From the NCBI RefSeq assembly GCF_001722335.1, contig NZ_MIHA01000002.1, forward strand, positions 186,001-250,000: DNA of 64,000 nt, read 5' to 3'. The notes beneath the pieces are model-generated. The model had not been told where the DNA came from. It saw only the letters and a list, made by a program, of their open reading frames with translations, and did no database searches. How positions within the stretch are numbered: position 1 is the stretch's first letter; the number at the start of each line of letters is the position of its first letter. This DNA comes from Mycolicibacterium flavescens. Lineage in GTDB: Bacteria > Actinomycetota > Actinomycetes > Mycobacteriales > Mycobacteriaceae. Position numbers and translations under genes: made by a program. Below, piece by piece: positions 42,734-56,019 of the stretch.

Positions 42734-43162
42734 ATGTCACAAGCGGAAACAGGTCCGGCGGGGGCCGGGGAATCGCCCGCGCAGACCGAGACCAGCGAAG
42801 TTCCGACCACCACCCGCGGCCGGTACGCGGTGCCGATCGCGGTGCTGGCCGCGCTGCTCGGGCTCTACGAACTGATCGCAGGGTTCGCGCTGACCGGTGC
42901 GGTGGCGACCATGGACGGGGCCTCGGCGGCGTGGTGGGTGACCGGACCGCTGCATCTGGTGCTCGGCGGGCTGCTGATCTACGGCAGCGTCGCAACGGTA
43001 CGCAACCGCCCCAACGGCATCCTGGTGCCGGTCGCGGCGGTCGCCGTGATCGCGATCCTGGTGTCGGCGGTCATGAAGATCGCCGACGGTGTGGTGCCGC
43101 TGGAGCTCGTCGTGGTGCTGCTCTACGCGGCGCTGGCCTACCTGGTCAGACGCGCCGGCTGA
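42734..43162 (+). CDS. Small four-helix membrane protein
   Basis: 142 aa: a polar N-terminal tail (about 38 aa, Thr/Glu-rich) and four helices. ATG 42734 follows GGGGAGGG; the in-frame TTG 42686 is less likely. A TATCGT -10 (42681-42686) suggests its own promoter. Unknown function. Its last 25 bp overlap the convergent TVP38 gene. Confidence 0.65.
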   Translation: MSQAETGPAGAGESPAQTETSEVPTTTRGRYAVPIAVLAALLGLYELIAGFALTGAVATMDGASAAWWVTGPLHLVLGGLLIYGSVATVRNRPNGILVPVAAVAVIAILVSAVMKIADGVVPLELVVVLLYAALAYLVRRAG

Positions 43163-43875
43163 TCCGGCACGGCGTCGGCGGCCGGGCGACGGCGGTGGCG
43201 GTAGACCTCGTAGGTCAGCCCCGCCACGCCGACGCTCGCCGTGCACAGCGACACCAGCACCAGCAGCGGGCTGACGTTGCCGGTCAGCGCGTCGCCGAGG
43301 ATGACCACCGCGGCCGTGCCCGGCAGCAGCCCGGCCAGCGTGGCCAGCGTGTACGGCAGCACCCGCACTGACGACGCCCCGGCGGCGTAGTTGAGCACCG
43401 AGAACGGGACCGCCGGGATCAGCCGCATCGACACCACCGTCGGCCAGCCGCGGTCGCGCAGCCGCGCGTTGAGCGACTCGATCCGCGGATGCGGCAGCAA
43501 CCGATCCAGGTGCAGGCCGACGGCGCGGACCAGCAACAGCGCCAGCAGCGCGCTGACCGTCGCCGCCGTGACCGCCAGCGGAATCCCGAGCGCGGGACCG
43601 AAAAGCAGACCCGCGGCCAGCGTGAACGCGGTACGCGGGAACGGAAACACCGTCACCACGGTGTGGGCCAGCAGGAACGCCAGCGGGAACCACGGACCCA
43701 CCGACGTGGCCCAGTCCCGCAGCTGCAGCGCCGTCGGCAACGGGATCAGCGAAGCGATTGCGACGAGAATCACAATCGCCGACAACGTGCCGATCAGCCG
43801 GACCCGGGACGTCCCCGACGCCGTCGCGACAACTGCGGCTCTGACTGCGCGCAGGGTGTTGACGACGGTGTTCAC
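43138..43875 (-). CDS. TVP38/TMEM64 (DedA-superfamily) membrane protein
   Basis: About 245 aa with five to six helices. The SNARE-associated/DedA motif region is visible (FPFPRTAFTLAAGLLFGPALGIPLAV and RDRGWPTVVSMRLIPAVPFSVLNYAAG), typical of TVP38/Rv1491c. Such proteins are considered lipid flippases or membrane-homeostasis factors. GTG 43875 or TTG 43884 as start. Directed away from mutA. Confidence 0.88.
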   Translation of the reverse strand: MNTVVNTLRAVRAAVVATASGTSRVRLIGTLSAIVILVAIASLIPLPTALQLRDWATSVGPWFPLAFLLAHTVVTVFPFPRTAFTLAAGLLFGPALGIPLAVTAATVSALLALLLVRAVGLHLDRLLPHPRIESLNARLRDRGWPTVVSMRLIPAVPFSVLNYAAGASSVRVLPYTLATLAGLLPGTAAVVILGDALTGNVSPLLVLVSLCTASVGVAGLTYEVYRHRRRPAADAVPDQPARLTR

Positions 43876-43953
43876 GCCTACCAAGAGTACGGAACGGCGC
43901 CGACAGCCACCCGCCGGCGCGAGCGCGCGTCGCCCGACCGGCCAGCGAGCCTG

Positions 43954-43965
43954 TGATGGCCATCA
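43954..43965. promoter_or_regulatory. 12-bp palindrome upstream of mutA
   Basis: TGATGGCCATCA, perfect 12-bp palindrome, ends 9 bp before the mutA ATG in the 99-bp divergent gap. Position fits an operator for mutA-mutB. Confidence 0.45.
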
Positions 43966-43974
43966 TTTAGCCTG

Positions 43975-45792
43975 ATGGACGTGCAGAAACCCACTGCGGT
44001 CGAGGCCGATCGGGAGCGTTGGCGCTCCGCGGTGGCCGGGGTGCTGGCAAAGAGCACCCGACGCGATCCCGCCGATCTACCCGCCGAACCCGAACGCCTG
44101 CTGGATTCGCCGACGTATGACGGCTTCGCCATCCGTCCGCTCTACACGAGCCTGGACGCGCTGCCCGAACCGCCGCTGCCGGGTCGGTGGCCGTTCGTGC
44201 GCGGCGGCGACGCGCTGCGCGACGTCAAGACCGGGTGGCGGGTCGTCGAGGCCTACCCGGCGGACGACTCCGGGACCGTCGCCGAGCACAACGGCGCGGT
44301 GCTGCTCGGGCTGACCGAGGGGGTCAGCGCAGTGGCGGTCCGGGTCGGATCACCGTCGGGGGTGGCGGCCGCCGAACTGGACCGCTTCTTCGACGGGGTG
44401 TTCCTCGACCTGGTCCCGGTCGTCTTCGACAGCGCCGGAGCCGAATTCGTCGCCACGGTCGACGCAGTGTTGGCGCTGGTGGACGGTTTCGACGCCGACC
44501 AGCGGTCGCGGTTGTCGATCGACTTCGGCGCCGACCCGCTGACGGCCCCGCTCAGCGCGCGGCGGGCACCGGAGGTCTCCGACGTGGTCGCGACGGCGAA
44601 CCGACTCGCCGGCTTCGACGGTCACGTCCGGTCGGTCACCGTCGACGGTCCCGCGTTCCACAACCGCGGCGCCAGTGCGGCCTGGGAGCTGGCGGGCGTG
44701 GTGGCCGCCGGGGTGGACTACCTGCGGTTGCTGGGGGAGGGCGGTCTCGAGGTCGCAGACGCGTTGCGGCAGATCAGTTTCCGCATCGCCGCCGACGACG
44801 ACCAGTTCATGACGATCGCCAAGGTGCGCGCGGCCCGCCGGCTGTGGGCGCGGGTCGCCGAGGTGGTCGGCGCGCCGGAGGCGGGCGCGGCCACCATCCA
44901 CGCGGTGACGTCGCTGCCGATGATGACCAAGCGCGATCCGTGGGTGAACATGCTGCGCACCACGGTGGCGGCCTTCGCCGCGGGCGTCGGGGGCGCCGAC
45001 ACCGTGCAGGTGCACCCGTTCGACGTCGCGATCGTCGGCGGCTATCCCGGCACCGCGGCCAGCTTTGCCCGCCGGATGGCCCGCAACACCCAGCTGCTTC
45101 TGCTCGAGGAGTCGCACCTGGGCCGGGTGCTCGACCCCGCGGCCGGCTCCTGGCACGTCGAGGACCTCACCAACGAGCTCGCCGAGCTGGCCTGGAAACA
45201 CTTCCAGGACATCGAGTCCCGCGGCGGCTTCACCCAGGCCAGCGCGCACGTCGCCGAACAGATCGACGAGGTGGCCGCACGCCGCGCCGCCGACATCGCG
45301 CACCGGCGCACCTCGCTCACCGGCGTCAACGAGTTCCCCAACCTCGCCGAGACGCCGCTGCCCGCGGGTGAAGCGCTGACGAATGTGGCGCGCTACGCGG
45401 CCGGTTTCGAAGAGTTGCGCGACCGCTCCGATGCGTTCCTGGCCGCGACGGGCGCACGGCCGCAAGTGCTGCTGCTGCCGCTCGGTCCGCTCGCCGAGCA
45501 CAACGTACGCACCACGTTCGCGACGAACCTGCTCGCCGCCGGCGGTATCGAGGCGGTCACCGAGGCGTCCGACGGCACATCGATCGCGGTGATCTGCGGG
45601 ACCGACAAGCGCTACGGCGAAGAAGCGTCGGCCGCCGTCGAATCCGCGCGCGCCGCGGGTATCTCCCACGTCCTGCTGGCCGGTCCGGAAAAGGCCGTCG
45701 CCGAAGCGGATTCGAAACCGGACGGCTATCTGACCGCGAAGATCGACGCGGTCGCCACACTGTCCGACCTGCTCACCAGATTGGGGGCCTGA
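43975..45792 (+). CDS. mutA: Methylmalonyl-CoA mutase small subunit
   Basis: 605-aa subunit of the B12-dependent enzyme that converts (R)-methylmalonyl-CoA to succinyl-CoA. It has the TIM-barrel core related to MutB but without a working B12-binding motif: the C-terminal domain lacks DxHxxG. Conserved barrel parts include [14 protein letters not shown] segment ([15 protein letters not shown]), QVHPFD and [20 protein letters not shown] 43975; mutB follows with 1 base between stop and GTG, so the subunits are coupled. Confidence 0.95.
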   Translation: MDVQKPTAVEADRERWRSAVAGVLAKSTRRDPADLPAEPERLLDSPTYDGFAIRPLYTSLDALPEPPLPGRWPFVRGGDALRDVKTGWRVVEAYPADDSGTVAEHNGAVLLGLTEGVSAVAVRVGSPSGVAAAELDRFFDGVFLDLVPVVFDSAGAEFVATVDAVLALVDGFDADQRSRLSIDFGADPLTAPLSARRAPEVSDVVATANRLAGFDGHVRSVTVDGPAFHNRGASAAWELAGVVAAGVDYLRLLGEGGLEVADALRQISFRIAADDDQFMTIAKVRAARRLWARVAEVVGAPEAGAATIHAVTSLPMMTKRDPWVNMLRTTVAAFAAGVGGADTVQVHPFDVAIVGGYPGTAASFARRMARNTQLLLLEESHLGRVLDPAAGSWHVEDLTNELAELAWKHFQDIESRGGFTQASAHVAEQIDEVAARRAADIAHRRTSLTGVNEFPNLAETPLPAGEALTNVARYAAGFEELRDRSDAFLAATGARPQVLLLPLGPLAEHNVRTTFATNLLAAGGIEAVTEASDGTSIAVICGTDKRYGEEASAAVESARAAGISHVLLAGPEKAVAEADSKPDGYLTAKIDAVATLSDLLTRLGA

Positions 45793-45793
45793 G

Positions 45794-48058
<2,265 letters not shown>

Positions 48059-49039
48059 ATGGCCGACCGGACCGCCGACCTCGCGGCTGCCCTGAGAAAC
48101 GGTGACCGCGCCGCCCTGGCGAGGGCCATCACGCTGGTGGAGTCGACCCGCGCCGATCACCGGCGCCAGGCGCAGGAACTGCTGCTGGAGTTGACCTCCG
48201 AGGCGGGCAAGGCGCTGCACATCGGCATCACCGGGGTGCCCGGGGTCGGTAAGTCGACGTCGATCGAGGCGCTCGGCATGTACCTCATCGAGCAGGGGCA
48301 CCGGGTGGCGGTGCTGGCCGTCGACCCGTCCTCCACCCGCACCAAGGGGTCGATCCTCGGTGACAAGACCCGGATGGCCCGGCTGGCGGTGCACCCGGAC
48401 GCCTACATCCGGCCCTCACCGACGTCGGGCACGCTCGGCGGGGTCGCCAAGGCCACCCGCGAGACGATTCTGCTGCTCGAAGCCGGCGGTTTCGACGTGA
48501 TCCTGGTCGAGACCGTCGGGGTCGGGCAGTCCGAAGTGACGGTCTCGAACATGGTCGACACGTTCGTGTTCCTCACCCTGGCCCGCACCGGGGACCAGCT
48601 GCAGGGCATCAAGAAGGGTGTGCTCGAACTCGCCGACATCGTCGTGGTCAACAAGGCTGACGGCGAGTACGCGATGGAGGCCAAGCGCGCCGCCCGCGAA
48701 CTCGCCGGCGCCATCCGTCTCATCTACCCGCGCGAAACGCTGTGGCGCCCACCGGTTCTGACGATGAGCGCGCTGGAGGGCGTCGGCCTCGAAGAGCTGT
48801 GGGCAACCGTGCTCAGGCACCGTGACGTGCTCACCGAGGCGGGCGAGTTCGAGTCCAGGCGCCGGGCCCAGCAGGTCGAGTGGATGTGGTCGATGGTGCG
48901 GGACACGGTCATCGACCGCGTCGTGTCCAACCCGGATGTGAAGGCGATCCGCGCCGACATCGAGCGTCAGGTCCGCGACGGGGAGCTGACTCCCGCGCTT
49001 GCTGCCGAACGCCTGCTCGATGCGGCTGAGCTGCGTTGA
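48059..49039 (+). CDS. meaB: MeaB/ArgK GTPase, mutase chaperone
   Basis: 326-aa G3E-family GTPase that loads and protects the B12 cofactor of methylmalonyl-CoA mutase. Walker A GITGVPGVGKS, the Mg/switch region VDPSSTRTKGSILGDKTRM, ETVGVGQSE, and NKAD for guanine recognition. ATG 48059 abuts the mutB TAG, giving a three-gene mutA-mutB-meaB unit. Confidence 0.96.
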   Translation: MADRTADLAAALRNGDRAALARAITLVESTRADHRRQAQELLLELTSEAGKALHIGITGVPGVGKSTSIEALGMYLIEQGHRVAVLAVDPSSTRTKGSILGDKTRMARLAVHPDAYIRPSPTSGTLGGVAKATRETILLLEAGGFDVILVETVGVGQSEVTVSNMVDTFVFLTLARTGDQLQGIKKGVLELADIVVVNKADGEYAMEAKRAARELAGAIRLIYPRETLWRPPVLTMSALEGVGLEELWATVLRHRDVLTEAGEFESRRRAQQVEWMWSMVRDTVIDRVVSNPDVKAIRADIERQVRDGELTPALAAERLLDAAELR

Positions 49040-49096
49040 CCTAACAAATTGGTAACTGCCGGATTCTTTGCCGGGCCGACGGGTAAATTCAATATT

Positions 49097-50371
49097 GTGA
49101 CGGGTGTCAAATCCGGGGAGCGCAGCGCGGCGCTCCCTCGAGGTGTCCAGGGCGCGGCCGACACGAACTTCGCGTGCGCCCTGCGTGGGTTCTCGCGACT
49201 GTTTCCCGGGCGCCGGTACGGCGGCGGAGCACTGTCCATCTATCTGCACGGCGAGCCCGTCGTCGACGTCTGGACCGGTTACCGCGACCGGCGCGGCGCC
49301 GAGCACTGGACCGCCGACACCGGAGCCATGGTGTTCTCGGTGACCAAGGGCATGGCCTCGACGGTCATCCACCGACTCGCCGACCGCGGCCTGCTCGACT
49401 ATGACGCGCCCGTCGCCGAATACTGGCCCGAGTTCGGCGCCAACGGCAAGGCCCGGATCACGGTGCGCGACATGATGCAGCACCGCGCGGGGCTGTCACA
49501 CCTGAACGGGTGCACCAGAGAAGAACTGCTCGATCACCGCGTCATGGAGGAGCGGGTCGCGCGGGCGTCGGTCAACAAGCTGCTGCACGGTCACCAGGCC
49601 TACCACGCGCTGACCTACGGATGGCTGATGTCCGGCCTTGGCCGGGCGATCACCGGCAAGGGGATGCGCGACCTGATCCGCGAGGAACTCGCCGAACCGC
49701 TCGGCACCGACGGTCTGCATCTGGGCAGGCCGCCGGTCGAGTCGCCGACCCGGGCCGCACAGATCCTCGCCCCGCAGGGCACCCTGACCAACCCGGTCTT
49801 CAACTTGGTCGCACCGCGGGTGGCCGCGCTCGGCGTGTCGGGCATGTTCGGTTCGATGTACTTCCCGGGCATGAAGGCCGTCGTGCAGGGCGACACCCCG
49901 TTCCTGGACGCGGAGATCCCGGCGGCCAACGGCGTCGCCACCGCGCGCAGCCTGGCCCGGATGTACGGGGCGATCGCCAACGGCGGCAGCATCGAGGGCC
50001 GGCGCTTTCTGTCCGAGGAGCGGGTGGCGCAGCTGACCGGAACCCCGAGTTACTGGCCGGACCGCAACATCTTCGTGCCGCTGAGCTTCCACCTCGGATA
50101 CCACTCGCTGCCGGTGCCGCCGGGGCTGATGCCGGGCTTCGGGCACGCCGGGCTGGCCGGATCGGTCGGCTGGGCGGACCCGTCGAGCGGGTTGGCGTTC
50201 GGCTTCGTGCACAACCGGTTGCTGACGCGGATGGTGCTCGACCAGGCGTCCTTCGCCGGGCTCGGCGTGCTGATCCGCCGCGACGCGGCGCGCGCCCGCA
50301 AACGCGGATACCATTGCGTGCCCGATCTGGGCGCGCCGTTCACCACGGTGCCGCGGCCCGCCGCGGGGTAG
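49097..50371 (+). CDS. lipL: Serine hydrolase/esterase of the beta-lactamase family
   Basis: 424 aa, serine esterase-beta-lactamase family (class C-like fold). The S-x-x-K motif is at S81 and K84 (FSVTKG), the tyrosine in ALTYGW region and the HxG equivalent in FGHAGLAGS. No clear signal peptide, so probably cytoplasmic or cell-wall loosely attached. GTG 49097 is preferred to TTG 49049; it sits just after the AT-rich GGTAAATTCAATATT stretch, which looks like a promoter, giving a leaderless or short-leader message. It corresponds to Rv1497 (LipL). Confidence 0.88.
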   Translation: MTGVKSGERSAALPRGVQGAADTNFACALRGFSRLFPGRRYGGGALSIYLHGEPVVDVWTGYRDRRGAEHWTADTGAMVFSVTKGMASTVIHRLADRGLLDYDAPVAEYWPEFGANGKARITVRDMMQHRAGLSHLNGCTREELLDHRVMEERVARASVNKLLHGHQAYHALTYGWLMSGLGRAITGKGMRDLIREELAEPLGTDGLHLGRPPVESPTRAAQILAPQGTLTNPVFNLVAPRVAALGVSGMFGSMYFPGMKAVVQGDTPFLDAEIPAANGVATARSLARMYGAIANGGSIEGRRFLSEERVAQLTGTPSYWPDRNIFVPLSFHLGYHSLPVPPGLMPGFGHAGLAGSVGWADPSSGLAFGFVHNRLLTRMVLDQASFAGLGVLIRRDAARARKRGYHCVPDLGAPFTTVPRPAAG

Positions 50372-50379
50372 CGCTTCTG

Positions 50380-51117
50380 TCAGTTGGGGGCGCTGCTGAA
50401 CCAGCGCGTCTTCTGGCGCCACGACTCCGCGGACGTCAGCGCGAACCCGGCGCCGCACATACAGGCGAACACCCACACCAGGGTGGTGCCGGCGTCGAGT
50501 TGCTGAAGCGCCGGGATGTAGGCGGTCAACAGGCGCACGACGCAGGCCGCGATGCCGGCCGCCGATGAGATCAGATAGACGTTGGCGATCTTGCGTGACC
50601 GCGGATCCCTACGCAGCACCAGCAGCGCGCGACTGCCGTAGCCCAGCAGGTAGATCAGGATCCCGCACAGGATCAGCCAGTACGTGTTCAACCAGAAATC
50701 CGTTGGCACCTGGAAGAAGTCGGCCTTGTAGATGCGGGCGCCGTTGCCGAGGGAGAATGTCACCAGCAGCAGCGGGATGCACAGGGTGGCCGGGAGTTCG
50801 ACGTACTTCTTGAACGACCGCTGCAGCAAGTGGTCGTCCTGCAGCCGGCCCAGCGCGTTGTAGACGACGGCCGAGGCCGCCACGATGTAGCAGTCGTGGC
50901 CGATGAAGTCCTCGAGGTTCCATTTGCCGGTCAGCGCGTGCAGCGCGACACCCAGCGTCTCCGACGCCCACGGCGACATCAGCAGCACCGCCATACCCTG
51001 CAAAGCGATGTTGAGGGTGGCGGCCACTTCCCAGCGGGACGACCAGGTGACCCGGCGGATCCACAGGCTCCAGGCGATACAGCAAAGCGTGATCGCGATC
51101 AGTGTCGCCAGTGCCAT
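50380..51117 (-). CDS. Polytopic membrane protein, unknown function
   Basis: 245 aa, six to seven helices (about residues 1-22, 33-55, 75-90, 112-130, 150-172, 190-212, 222-238) with an NFID-like polar loop (GKWNLEDFIGHDCYIVAAS). ATG 51117 follows AAGGCG; TTG 51132 is a longer option. I recall similar mycobacterial proteins (MAB_1171c-like family) paired with small HTH regulators, but I cannot confirm family membership. It follows the HTH gene below by 45 bp in the same direction, so the two are probably an operon. Confidence 0.7.
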   Translation of the reverse strand: MALATLIAITLCCIAWSLWIRRVTWSSRWEVAATLNIALQGMAVLLMSPWASETLGVALHALTGKWNLEDFIGHDCYIVAASAVVYNALGRLQDDHLLQRSFKKYVELPATLCIPLLLVTFSLGNGARIYKADFFQVPTDFWLNTYWLILCGILIYLLGYGSRALLVLRRDPRSRKIANVYLISSAAGIAACVVRLLTAYIPALQQLDAGTTLVWVFACMCGAGFALTSAESWRQKTRWFSSAPN

Positions 51118-51162
51118 GGAAAACGCCTTCAAGCCGCCGAGGTACTCAGCAAAGTGTACGGC

Positions 51163-51534
51163 TTAAAGCGGCGGTGCGTCACTCCGCGGCCGTAGTTCGG
51201 AGAGTCGAGGTGCACGGGTGCGCGTCCTCGCCGCCGACTTCAACGCGGTCTGGCCGGCGCCCTCGCTGACCTGCAGCGATTCCGCATAGCTCAGCACTTC
51301 CTGACGTGTCATCAGGCCGAACCGGATCTGCAGATCGGGATAACTGAGGCCGAACCTGTCCGAGACGCGACGCAGTTCTTCGGCATCGGGATAGTCGGCT
51401 TCCTTGATGCGCCGGTAATAGGTACTGCTCGAGGTACCCAGCGCGTCGTAGATGTCCTTGGCTTCGATGTCCCCGTCCAGGAGGTAATCGAGCAGGGCTT
51501 TGAGCTGTCTGCCGTTCTCATCGGTACGTGGCAC
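51163..51534 (-). CDS. Small XRE-like helix-turn-helix regulator
   Basis: 123 aa. N-terminal helix-turn-helix (LLDYLLDGDIEAKDIYDALGTSSSTYYRRIKEA), then a second helical part (ELRRVSDRFGLSYPDLQIRFGL) and a disordered, basic Arg/Ala-rich tail (AARTRTRAPRLSELRPRSD). GTG 51534 is the start that fits. It is the leftward member of a divergent pair, with the 51671 gene on the other side, so it is the likely regulator of both sides. Confidence 0.82.
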   Translation of the reverse strand: MPRTDENGRQLKALLDYLLDGDIEAKDIYDALGTSSSTYYRRIKEADYPDAEELRRVSDRFGLSYPDLQIRFGLMTRQEVLSYAESLQVSEGAGQTALKSAARTRTRAPRLSELRPRSDAPPL

Positions 51535-51620
51535 TCACATACTGTAGACCACCTTCCCGCCTTTGGGCGAGGCGGTCCGCAAACCGGATGAGGTTGCCTT
51601 TATTGACACGGCCGTCACAG

Positions 51621-51663
51621 TTTTGGGAGGTGTCTCCCAATTTTGGGACACGTCCGCTATCTT
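51621..51663 (+). promoter_or_regulatory. Repeat-rich operator/promoter of the condensation-like gene
   Basis: TTTTGGGA occurs at 51621-51628 and again at 51641-51648 (20 bp apart, about two helical turns). TTGGGAG/CTCCCAA (51623-51629 and 51634-51640) is a perfect 7-bp inverted repeat around GTGT, and CCCAATTTTGGG (51637-51648) overlaps it. TATCTT (51658-51663) is a good -10, placing transcription start at the ATG 51671, so the message is probably leaderless and the operator sits over the -35. Confidence 0.6.
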
Positions 51664-51670
51664 TAGTCGC

Positions 51671-52318
51671 ATGGTTGCCCCTTACATGGTTCCGTCGGTA
51701 TCTGAGGTGATTCACCGCCCCGGCGATTTAGCTCTAGCAACGATCCGCATCACGGATCACGACGTCGCGGAGACCGGACGGTCCGCGACGATGTCCAAGC
51801 GTTCGACTCCGGCCCGCGATGAGCTGACGGCCGAACTCGACGGCGCCACCGAGTGGCTCGGTCTGCCCGCCGACGAGATCCTGCTCGCCGCGCTGACCAG
51901 GACCATCGCCCGCACCCTCGGCGAGGGTCTGGTGCGGGTCGACATCGCCAGCGAGCGGGGCAGCCTGCTCGACGCGGTGCCGATGGTGTGTGCGTCGGCC
52001 GCGCAGGCCACCGCGACGGAGGTGCTCGCCTCGGTGCACCGCACCCTGGCCGGGGCCTCCGAGCACGTCGCCGCCGCCACCTCCGAGGTGTACTTCAACT
52101 ACATCGGCGAGGTACCCGCCGCGACCGAACCGGTGCAGGACACCCCGCCCGGGCTCGGCCACGCTCTCGAAGTGCGGGTCTACCGCGCCGACGGCGACGT
52201 GCACGTCGACTGGTGGTACGACACCAGCCGGTTCGAGGCGTACACGGTCGAGGAACTCACCGAGCAGTTTCCGCTGGCGCTGTACGAGATGACCTCGGAC
52301 GCGCTGCCGCCGAACTGA
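51671..52318 (+). CDS. Orphan condensation-domain C-lobe-like protein
   Basis: 215 aa, soluble. The C-terminal half (EVYFNYIGEVP ... LEVRVYRADGDVHVDWWYDTSRFEAYTVEELTEQF) strongly recalls the C-terminal part of NRPS condensation/epimerization domains, where an F-N-Y-x-G motif and the WWYDTSR-like strand lie near the end. The HHxxxDG catalytic motif of true condensation domains is absent, and the protein is half the size of a full domain. A small-molecule-binding, regulatory or trimming role is possible. No adjacent NRPS or PKS gene exists in the window. ATG 51671 starts a probably leaderless message. An intrinsic terminator follows. Confidence 0.7.
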   Translation: MVAPYMVPSVSEVIHRPGDLALATIRITDHDVAETGRSATMSKRSTPARDELTAELDGATEWLGLPADEILLAALTRTIARTLGEGLVRVDIASERGSLLDAVPMVCASAAQATATEVLASVHRTLAGASEHVAAATSEVYFNYIGEVPAATEPVQDTPPGLGHALEVRVYRADGDVHVDWWYDTSRFEAYTVEELTEQFPLALYEMTSDALPPN

Positions 52319-52331
52319 TTTCCCGTCTCGC

Positions 52332-52386
52332 GGACTGGATCGGCGTTCGCCCTCGCGCGGAGCCGGTCCAGTCCGTTTTCGTTTCC
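52332..52386 (+). terminator. Intrinsic terminator after the condensation-like gene
   Basis: GGACTGGATCGGC (52332-52344) pairs with GCCGGTCCAGTCC (52362-52374) in a 13-bp stem (one G-U pair) with a 17-nt loop, followed by GTTTTCGTTTCC. Stem plus T-rich tail is a classic rho-independent terminator, unusually clear for a mycobacterium. Confidence 0.75.
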
Positions 52387-52401
52387 CCGCCGACGCGTCG
52401 T

Positions 52402-52407
52402 TAGAAT
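52402..52407 (+). promoter_or_regulatory. ileS -10 element
   Basis: TAGAAT at 52402-52407 is a near-consensus -10. Transcription would start at about 52414, exactly at the beginning of the T-box leader. Confidence 0.6.
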
Positions 52408-52412
52408 CGTCG

Positions 52413-52639
52413 GCAACGGCACCGATCCGGCTATCACCGGGGAGCCTTCGGAAGAACAGCTCGACACGCTCAGTAGACCCGAACGGGTGGGCCCGTCATC
52501 GCCCGAATCGAGCGGCGCACAACGGTGCCCACCGGGGTGCGCAAGCGGGGTGGTACCGCGGCGCCCGCGCACCAGCGCGACGTCGTCCCCGTGCCTTGAC
52601 GAACTGAGGCCCCCGAGGCCGACATGAGGCACAGGAGCT
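52413..52639 (+). ncRNA. ileS T-box leader (translational type, AUC specifier)
   Basis: Conserved T-box sequence GGGGTGGTACCGCGG (52547-52561) carries the UGGU that pairs with the tRNA ACCA end. The short first stem presents ATC (52433-52435, in GGCTATCACCGG) as the isoleucine specifier, as in the ultrashort-stem-I ileS T-boxes of actinobacteria. No T-run terminator follows; instead GTGCCT (52591-52596) can pair with AGGCAC (52627-52632), burying the ribosome site next to the ATG (52640), so binding of uncharged tRNA-Ile should open translation. Confidence 0.9.
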
Positions 52640-55752
<3,113 letters not shown>

Positions 55753-55756
<4 letters not shown>

Positions 55757-55986
55757 CCGTCGACCACACGGGCGCTGCGCCCGGCGAAGCTCACCACGTC
55801 GCCGCTGCGCAGCTGCCTGCCGCGCCGGTGCTCGACCTGGCCGTTGACGTTGACCTGCCCGTCGGCGATCACGGTCTTGGCGTCGGCGCCGGAGTCGATG
55901 AGCGCGGCGAGTTTGAGGAACTGGCCCAACCGGATCGCGCCGTCGCGGATCGCGACATCGAACGGTTCGGCACCTGGGTGTGCCAT
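55753..55986 (-). CDS. S4-domain RNA-binding protein (YbcJ-like)
   Basis: 77 aa: one S4 RNA-binding domain ([32 protein letters not shown]). Such proteins bind structured RNA or ribosomes. ATG 55986; the stop overlaps the ileS TAA by 4 bp, and the start is 34 bp from the dinB start in the opposite direction. Confidence 0.9.
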
Positions 55987-56019
55987 GCCGGTCAGGCTAG
56001 CGCCTTAGCATCTGCAGGT

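Noticed and set aside
43885..43974. Cobalamin riboswitch before mutA
   Set aside because: Only 90 bp available and no B12-box-like sequence.
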